NCBI GenBank assembly: GCA_030142905.1
Contig: JASJOG010000590.1
Span: 1 to 64,000 of the forward strand
Direction: 5' to 3'
DNA from: Heliopora coerulea
Taxonomy: Eukaryota > Cnidaria > Anthozoa > Scleralcyonacea > Helioporidae
DNA: 64,000 bases
The notes under the pieces are model-generated. The model saw only the letters and a list, made by a program, of their open reading frames with translations. It made no database searches and was not told the origin of the DNA. The position numbers and the translations under genes are program-made. Positions within the stretch are counted from its first letter, which is position 1, and every line of letters starts with the position of its first letter. This document shows positions 56,616 to 64,000 of this stretch, piece by piece.

Positions 56616-56845
56616 CGGTTTACCGTCGATTTTCGCTTCGTAGAATTCAGGTCCACGGAAGTACGAGAAGTCGGTGAAAACGTCGCCATATTTCAACTGA
56701 CCTCTTTTATTATCAAGACGGAATTCAGGTGTAATGAAATCCCACAAACGCAAAAGTTCAGCGATGATTGCATTTCCTCTGCTCACTAACTTTAATTTTA
56801 ACAACGTTTGACCACAAAGATTATTTTCTGCAAGAAGTCTACCAT
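56616..56845 (-). pseudogene. WASHC5: WASHC5 pseudogene, exon 1 with frameshift after the start codon
   Basis: ATG at 56845 begins MVDFL, as expected for strumpellin, but one G is missing and the frame shifts. From there the other frame reads [12 protein letters not shown], a two-residue insertion, [20 protein letters not shown], then [17 protein letters not shown] and IDGKP, ending at a good donor GTAAGG in phase 0. The match to the animal strumpellin N-terminus is unmistakable. Confidence 0.85.
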
Positions 56846-57299
56846 TTTGAAAATAATGACCGAGGTATGTTCGTATACAGCTGTCGGAAAGTATCGTTGA
56901 ATGATCGTTTAACTGCGGTTGCTGCAGTTCACGGCCCATTTACACGAAATGATTGTCGCTGGTCGCTCGGCCTATCCAGATTGTGCTCGGCAACTTTTTG
57001 GCAATTTTCGGGATTTCGAACAACTTTTTCGCAAACGAGCAACTTTGAGCAACTTTTCTTAAAGTTAGCACATTTTCAGGAACCTTCGGCCTTATTTGAA
57101 CCAAGATATAGAATTTTTGAAGTTTTGAACATTTCCTCATTGATAATATGGTTGTTATGGTACAAGAAAATTCTAAGGAACATCATTGTGCCGTTTAAAA
57201 GTGTTTTTTTACAGAACAGGAGGGGGATAGGCTGAACATTAGTCCTTGACCTATAGGTTTTCTGTGGAATGTGGTAATTCATTCCAATTTCCAAGTATG

Positions 57300-57553
57300 G
57301 AATTGATGCCAGTATCAAAGGAAAAATGGCGGACGCCACGTTGTCGTCGTTGTCATCCCATTATGACACGCTTCCACAATGGGCAGCAATGGTAAAGAAA
57401 TTGGCACTGATTCAGCCTGGCTCTGCTGCTGCTGAACGGTTGTTCAGTTTACTAAGCAGTTTATCATTACAACAAGAAAGTGCACTGGAAGATTACATCG
57501 AGGCATCTGAGATGATCCGCTACAACAGCAGTAAGAGAAAGGACGAGAACTAG
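57300..57553 (+). pseudogene. hAT transposase C-terminal fragment
   Basis: A 75-codon frame from an ATG at 57326: LPQWAAMVKKLALIQPGSAA, AERLFSLLSSL, ALEDYIEASEMIRYN. This matches the hAT dimerisation region (psSAaaERvFS ... Q..al.dyiEas...yN). The upstream catalytic part is absent. It starts with a good Kozak ATG, which may be chance. Confidence 0.65.
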
Positions 57554-57559
57554 AGCGCA

Positions 57560-60500
57560 CTCGTTCAATTTCTTCGTACTTTGTAAGAAATTAAAGAAAA
57601 ATCTCATTTGTTATTTACAGTTCTGGTAAACACTTGTTAAGTTTTGTTTGTGGCCCCTATATAGGCCACCTGCATGGAGAAATTTTAAAATAACGGATGA
57701 TTCAAGACGTGAAACGTCTATTGATGCAATAAAACAGACATCCAGCAAATATATATGCTTAGGAACACTTAATTTTGAGAGAAACGTTTTAGATTTCGGA
57801 AGCAAATGGCAACTTTTGTTGATTTTGAGCAACTACTTAGCAGCTTTTAGGCATCTTTTGGAGCAACTTTTTCTCAGTTTACGAGCATAATCTAGACAGG
57901 CCTACTGATCGTTCTAGGGACCAACCATTTGACCTCTTGGGATGATCTCGCGTCAACTAATGTACGAATTTTTTTGGCTTCAACAAATTGGACAATATTT
58001 TATTCTGAACTGAACTCTGCTTTTTCGGGGTTTTTTTCCTCGCCCGTAGTAAATGCAGGACATTTCTTTTTAAATTGATATTTCTTTGCAAGTTATATTT
58101 TCCGGGATAAGAAGCCAATTTGCTTTCGCGGGTAGCATTCCTCAAGTGCTGACACATCCCGCATGTTCAGATGACAGTATCCAAAATCCAAAGTACACTT
58201 GGTATTTCTTGAATTGCATCTAAACCCTCGGTATTTTTTATTTTTTGTACAGAGAAAGCACAGGAACTGATAAGTTCTTTTACAATTTTTCGATTTAATG
58301 CATTTGTTTGGTTTGTAAGATATATCACTTTAAATACGCCTATTTGCATGAAAAAGTAAATATTTTATTTTGCTACCATTTGTTGATGCAAGAAGATCGC
58401 CTCTTGTAGCCCACAATGAATGCGAGGATCCATTTAAACGATACGATTATCGTAAACAATTGTTTATCCTGTTCTATGTAATGTTGTCCGATAGGCACGA
58501 TTCCTACCAGCTTTCATTCGCTCGCCAAAGTATCCATACGTCCGGGATGCTTCATTTTACGGTGGCCATGTAAGAAGACAAACATATGTTAACCCAACCC
58601 CTCCGCTTACATATGATGAAAATTCTTCAAGGAGAGGAAACAGGGAGAGATGTATTTTTCTACGAAGAAAGTGCACATTATTACAGAGAAGGCGTCTATT
58701 TCTTAGAAAAATTCGCTTATTTCTTCGACGGAGATGCGCGTTTTCCCGGTGAAGATATGTAACTTCATGGAGAAAAGCTTCGTTTACAAATAGGAGATGC
58801 ACATTTTAATTTCACAGTGACAGTGTCATATTTCCAAGGACAAGATCCATTTCCTCACAAAATCTACTTTGTTATACGGAGAAACTACTTAACTATATGT
58901 TTGCACGGAGAAGGGGTGGATCTTAAGGCTAGTTCACCAGCCACCATACCAATGAGTTAATCGGATACATCAAATAATCATATACAACAATCGTATCGGG
59001 TAAATAGGCCCTATGTCCAATATGATTTGTGTCATTTGTTGAATTAAATTTTGATACTCGCTGTGCTCGCATACGATGTAGAAGCACCATAATCCTGGTC
59101 CTAACGCTAATCCTCATCCATAAATAGTAAAAATATGCTGAAGTAAAGAGCAACTAAAAAAGAGAGAAAGAACAACTGATGGAAAGAATTCAAAAATTGT
59201 TGCTTGGTGTATTTGGTCCCAATACATTCCCCATCGACCCCATGATATGCGAATGAGCCAACCACTGGACCAGGATCATGTCTCCTCTTCTTGTTAGGTC
59301 ATGGATATATAATATTAAACAGGTAACGAAAACAAATTACCCATCTGGGCTGTGGCAGTAGAGGGGAAATATTTCTTTGACGAGATACAAGGATAAACAA
59401 ATTTGGTGTGTATTTCCTCCCATAGTGAAACTAAAGTAGAGAATGTAGTGGCATCACACCATTGGTCAACTTTGGGTAATAAGGCACGTAAATCCGGAAT
59501 TAAATTAGGTCAGAAGTCTGTGGTTACATATGGCGAAGTTGTTGCTTCTAAGAGTTGCTTTCGTTGAAAATCAGGAAATATCACTCAGACGATTGCTATA
59601 GACTTTACTCGCCTTCAGGTAAGGAAATCAATGATATATACCTTCCAGTAAGTGATAACCTCAAACATAGCTTATCAAACGCAAACCAAAGAACTTACTA
59701 AAGATGAGTCAACTCAAGTGTGCTTCACACAAACCGTTGTAACTGGGTCACGCGAAACCAAAAGGAACTAAGTCTCTGTCGAATTGGCGATGGAATCAAC
59801 AAAGTGACATTATGACAAGGAAATCACGAAATAAGAAAAAAGAAACAAAACTACCTTTTTGTCTTTCTTTCCTTATCTTAATGTCCTTATGTCGTTATGC
59901 CACTAGTGCGAACTAGGCCTCCAAGTGGCTTAACTAAACCGTGGCCACACAGAGCGTCGATAACGTCGTCCCGAAGCTCAGTGACTGTACCGTCAGCAAG
60001 GACAACTTGCTACAGAGAACGTAGTCATTGGTCATTCCACAAACGGTGAACTACAAGTACGAGCGATAAATTTACAGGATCGCTGTCAAGTTATTGGACA
60101 CCTTGTTTTTCGCAAATTGATCACATGGTTTGCGTTTAGGTAGGCTAAGGTCATCTCATCTCAATGCTGAATTTAAAATACATTCATTCAAGCTCTTACA
60201 ATATTCAAAGACATTCTAATACGATATGAATGAGCTACTGCAATATGAATACGAGTGCCAAGCACAGAACATGAGATGATACTATTCAATTTGGAACATA
60301 ACAATTATCACACGACTAGTGTTTCTTCTCGTTGCGCAACATCAGAGTGGATAAAATTACAATACGCAATGAATATGAAACTAGTCTGATTGCGGATAAA
60401 GTCAGCGTAAGACACTTTCTTGCCGAGTTTGAATGGGCGGCACTCAATGCTAACGAGGGAGTGCGAATTCTGTATTTTATTGATTAACTCAACGCTTTGC

Positions 60501-63240
60501 GAGCATTCCAACGCTTTGATCTTAAACTTAGGAAGGTCAAAATTAAATTTCACCTTTAAAGAAATGTAGCAAGCATTCCGTCTTTTCGTGGATTTTGTGG
60601 TTCAAAGTTACTAATCAACGATGGCTGCTTTCGAGTAGGTACAGCCGGTGTCCAAAGAAATTTTTTCAAGAAGAAATATTAGTAAACATTTCGCTTGTCA
60701 TCTGTGGTCACAGTCGAATGTCGCCAGCTCAAGCTTGGCAGATCTTGCGTGCGTCTTCTATTGATTTAATCCACCTCAAACTAGCTTTATATTCACTGTA
60801 CATGTAGTTTTACCAGCTCTGATGATGTTTCGCAAAGCGATGAAGTGTTTTAAACTTAAAGTCATATTAACATTATTGGTTAAATTACACATTAAATGGC
60901 TTAGTTTGGTGTTTTGTGCTGGTGCACTTATACACATATATAATATTACGATTGCGATTATCGTCTGGGTGATTCCCTACCAATGACTGAGTTATAGAAC
61001 AGACTCTGGTTAAATGACTGAGATTCGATTCTTGATTCCTCTCTAAGTTATATAATTTTAAGACAATATCACTTGTCAGAGATTTCTACTTCGTATGCAA
61101 TCCCATTCACTTGTAAAACAGCCTTAATGCGGCTAGGCAGCCATTCAGTACTGTAGGGTATTTGGCAACATACCAAATTTGCTTCGTACCCACGTCTTTA
61201 GCACAGGAGGAACGAGGAAAGTGGAGGGATACTGTTTTATCGTTTATCGCATGTTCTACACCGAAAAGAGGTTAAGGGGCATGGAGTTTGTGCAAATCAT
61301 GGTCATTTCGGTACATCTAATTCATTGTTATCATAGCTTCGTGTTCAAGTGCGTTATTCGCAGAAATATGAAAGTTTGTCTGTCCCCTTACTTCTCGTAA
61401 GCGTAAATATTTCATCGTAAAGCCACTTAGTTCATCGTAATGCGTAAACGATGTCATTTTATATTTCAGTGTGCATTAACAGACACGTGTTTTAAGTTTG
61501 ACTATCCTTTGCCGTTTTCCAACAACATTCATCTCTCCTAACACAGCCACAAAACACAAATTTTTCCGCCTTAAATTTTTCGACAGCATACGGTGCGCAG
61601 TAAAACATCCACGTCCGTACATCGGGTTTCTTTCCGATACACACGTGAGGATTAAGCAAATCTGGAACAACAAATCTCAAAATGAGAATCGAGCTCAGCG
61701 AGTACGTCGAATCGATGCATGACACCATTCTGGCACAGGATAGGAAACAACCAGAAGTCTCACTTCGTGTCGGCACTCTGATGTTTTTGTCCCAGCGCAT
61801 GTTGCCTCGCGCATAAAGGAACCCGGCCAGCCACCTTGTTCTTCGCAAGTATAACTTGCCTAAATCTCAAGGGAACAACAAGGAGTTCTAATAACTAAAG
61901 CGATTTTTTGGAGCTAAAGACATCGGGCAGCCATTTTATCGAGCTAATTACATAAAGCAAAGGTATGTTGATCACATTTCTTTGACAAAGACTGAATACA
62001 TTGTAAAACTAAGAAAATTTTAGCATATTGTTATGAACTGCTCAGAATGGTCGAGGTTTCAGTTCTTTAAAATCTGTCGGTCATCTTTTCGCAATTCGAG
62101 TCAGTTAAGAACAATAATGCACCTGGTATTTTGTCCTTGTGCCATCTGTTTATCGGCTGGTAACCTTCTCATGGTCTTTATAACTCTGTCAATACTGGTT
62201 CGGTTAATTTACAGTACGTTTCTTACGTTAGTGGAGTGATCAACCTGTGGCTATATTTTCATTTTTGAAAGATATGAAAAGTTGTTGAATTAACGTTTCA
62301 CAGCACAGTGCGAGCCGAGTCTAATTAAGAATTTCAAAACACATTTTCTGAAGATTGCAGAGCACACAAAACGGGAAAAACTTGGAAATTGTTTAAGAGC
62401 AAGTTTTCTAAATCTAACTTGCTATGCGAACATTAATGTTTCCAAGAACTGACAATGCAGTCAATAAACTTGCTAAGCAAAGTTATTAATCTTCAAATAT
62501 TTGCTCAATCAAATTTCCTCAAATAGTAGCTCAATCACTTTTAGTGTGCCACCATCAAGTTGAGCTGTTATTCTTGAAAATCTTTCACAGCCGATCTTGT
62601 ATGGCTTTTATTTTTCTCTTGTACTACTTTTGCTAACAGTTTTTTCCTGTAATCTATAGATGCAGCAGCCAAAGTTTGACCCTGACTAGATGTGTTGGTC
62701 AGTGCTGGTACACCTGATGTAGCTACCAAATGGGGAATGTTCCCTAAACCTTCAGCAGAATTTCTCAAATAAAAATCAAGCGACTTAATCAACAGTTCAT
62801 TCAAAGTCACGATTGAACAAAACAGCCCTCTTCTTTTACCAACTTTCCTTGCTAGACTTCCACCAACCTGATTAATACTCTTTCAATTAGATTCCTTTTA
62901 CTATTAGACCTGCAATTAATTTCCAAAGAGGGAAACCCAGGCTATGATAAGCTTACACAAAGCATTATTTTGTAAAATGTTTCTACTTGAATGTAGAGGT
63001 AAAAATATTACTATAAATATATCATCATTAAAGTGGAAATGATGAATTTTGTTTCAAAACAACTTGGAAGCACAGAGGGTTGTATATACAATGGCCAAAT
63101 CTGTTTGATTTTGCTAATACATTCCAATGCTAATTCATGATACCACTTGTAACATCCAGCTCTAGTTTTTCAAGAGTTTTCATTTGAAATCAACTTCAGT
63201 TTTGATGAAACTATTCATTTAATAGTCACACAAGTATATA
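57560..63240. other. Long stretch without a supported gene
   Basis: Many short frames on both strands, none with a recognisable domain. A possible small palindromic MITE lies at 59801-59925 (AGTGACATTATGACAAGG against TCCTTATGTCGTTATGCCACT). The 62568-62810 frame is listed separately. Confidence 0.45.
62568..62810 (-). CDS. Unrecognised 80-codon open frame without ATG
   Basis: Minus strand: SLDFYLRNSAEGLGNIPHLV, then a Ser/Thr-rich part and AAASIDYRKKLLAKVVQEKN, ending at 62568. Protein-like composition and a plausible basic tail, but no in-frame ATG, no clear acceptor and no family I recognise. Could be a terminal exon or an old retroelement fragment. Confidence 0.25.
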   Translation of the reverse strand: MTLNELLIKSLDFYLRNSAEGLGNIPHLVATSGVPALTNTSSQGQTLAAASIDYRKKLLAKVVQEKNKSHTRSAVKDFQE

Positions 63241-63277
63241 CTATTTTTAATGGCACATCCATAGAGTCCTAAAGCGA

Positions 63278-63285
63278 TGACGTCA
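63278..63285. promoter_or_regulatory. CRE-like palindrome TGACGTCA
   Basis: Perfect CREB/ATF consensus 55 bp upstream of the ATG at 63341, in a locally CG-containing stretch. Position fits a proximal promoter or 5' UTR; function is inferred. Confidence 0.5.
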
Positions 63286-63340
63286 CGTTACCATGACGCC
63301 GAAAAACTCGGTTCTAAACAAACTCGTATTGCTTTTCAAA

Positions 63341-63514
63341 ATGGCGACGCTTTCTATCGCGTCGCTGCTTTCCAATTTTTTAGACGAAAAGAAATCGATA
63401 AAGAAGGGAGAAAATCATTGTAAGTCTCAACATGTGGAGTCATTTAGTTATCATGAGGGAGTTTTGCGCGGAGAAGTACAGGCAACTATGAAGAAGAAGG
63501 TTTATAAAGTCAGG
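63341..63514 (+). CDS. First coding exon of a gene running off the window (possible SWIM zinc-finger protein)
   Basis: ATG at 63341 in strong context (AAAATGGCGACG) opens 58 codons: MATLSIASLLSNFLDEKKSI ... then YHEGVLRGEVQATMKKKVYK and VR, ending at a perfect donor GTGAGT in phase 0. The motif 'RG.VQA.MKK..Y.V' resembles the segment before the SWIM CxC...CxH finger in a large cnidarian protein family. The finger would lie in the next exon, outside the window. The family call is therefore tentative; the exon itself is well supported. Confidence 0.5.
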
Positions 63515-63599
63515 GTGAGTTACTCTTTCGAAAGTTGTTGGTTATATATCACAGGTTGGCGTTCGTTTACGTAACGACGGCCAATGTGTAATCTTGCCA

Positions 63600-63800
63600 C
63601 AACTTTTTTCTCCTGAGAATTGTAATTTCTCCGGAGAATTGTAATTTCTTTCATTCTCCAAATTAGGAAAGAGTAATTTTAACTTTTTATTCCCAAAAGT
63701 AGTCACAGGAGAACTCATGTAATTTTTCATTCCCAAAAAGTAGTGAAAGGGTAATTTTAATTTTGTTATTTCCAAAATTACTGGAAGGGGAATATTGTGG
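63600..63800. repeat. Short degenerate direct repeats in intron 1
   Basis: About three diverged copies of a 60-bp motif (GGAAAGRGTAATTTTAAYTTTTTATTCCCAAAAGTAG-like). No further feature to the window end. Confidence 0.4.
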
Positions 63801-64000
63801 TTGGCTGATACTTAGTCTATGAAGCAAGCCAGCTAATATATCCATGAGTGATTTTGAGTTAAACTTTTCAACATGAAAATACAGTAGAATTCTGTAATTC
63901 CACTGAATAACTTGATGATCTTTTGTCTCTCTAAGTTTTCCAAGAAAGAAGGTTGGGAGGTAGAGCTCCACTTATGTGCTTTGGGAGAGGGGGGAGGTGG

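Larger units (their letters stand above)
38968..56845 (-). pseudogene. WASHC5: WASHC5 (strumpellin) 5' region, unprocessed pseudogene (whole model)
   Basis: Six minus-strand segments match successive parts of the strumpellin N-terminus: 56845-56616, 54592-54494 and 53282-53185 (two versions of the same exon), 51792-51708, 44376-about 44262 and 39038-38968. Most have GT-AG borders in the expected phase, so introns are retained. Strumpellin is a core subunit of the WASH complex, which drives Arp2/3 actin assembly on endosomes. Lesions: one base missing just after the start codon, both exon-2 versions damaged, a one-base insertion in the fifth segment, and no trace of the exon for the stretch between 'GKQLM' and 'YSA'. 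No later exons are found below 38968. A duplicated and decayed copy is the simplest reading. Poor assembly sequence is the alternative. Confidence 0.75.

Noticed and set aside
60815..60860. CTGATGATG ... GATGAAG as a hammerhead
   Set aside because: GAAA is replaced by GAAG and stem I does not pair.
61492..61848. 118-codon minus-strand frame
   Set aside because: No domain, odd Cys-rich composition and an equally long frame on the other strand; likely chance.

Overview
The window looks like genomic DNA of an anthozoan cnidarian, most likely a stony coral or sea anemone. The evidence is spliceosomal introns with GT-AG borders, AATAAA signals, CCCTAA telomere-type repeats, and a dense load of Penelope-like retroelements (PLEs), gypsy, LINE, hAT and tRNA-derived repeats. 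The species call is inference. I see no CRISPR array, bacterial operon or rRNA.

Host gene 1 (+ strand, about 3.3-27.6 kb) is the main result. It is a multi-exon gene joining a nucleoside phosphorylase/nucleosidase (PNP/MTAN) domain to a C-terminal Death domain. Exons at 3511-4199, 5341-5526, 20870-20926, 22170-22232 and 27360-27634 all join in phase 1 and keep one frame. The three MTAN-type catalytic acidic residues are present with correct spacing. This is the architecture expected of a eukaryotic relative of the PNP-fold immune ATP nucleosidases. The 15.3-kb second intron holds a decayed gypsy element, four or five PLE copies, a near-perfect 875-bp-arm palindrome and tRNA-bearing fold-backs. 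The last intron holds one LINE inserted in another.

Host gene 2 (- strand, 39.0-56.8 kb) is the 5' part of WASHC5 (strumpellin, a WASH-complex subunit). It keeps introns but is broken by a frameshift just after the start codon, two damaged copies of exon 2, a frameshifted later exon and at least one exon I could not find. It reads as an unprocessed pseudogene.

Host gene 3 (+ strand, 63341 onward) is a first exon with a strong donor site and a CRE-like palindrome upstream. It may start a SWIM-zinc-finger gene and runs off the window.

Mobile DNA makes up most of the rest. 0-2.1 kb: a decayed non-LTR element split by a 324-bp hAT MITE with perfect 8-bp target duplications. 7.2-9.6 kb: gypsy pol remnant. 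10.3-20.3 kb: PLEs with RT and GIY-YIG domains, whose ends carry hammerhead ribozyme motifs. 23.8-26.7 kb: nested LINEs. 31-33.3 kb: SINEs and MITEs. 33.3-36.8 kb: a TTAA-flanked DNA transposon containing an intact PLE ORF. 44.8-47.6 kb: a hAT element with a three-exon transposase, one frameshift and one stop. 49.2-50.7 kb: a tRNA-bearing fold-back and a SINE. The remaining stretches (about 28-31, 36.8-44 and 57.6-63.2 kb) show no gene I can support, apart from one unrecognised decayed reading frame near 30 kb.
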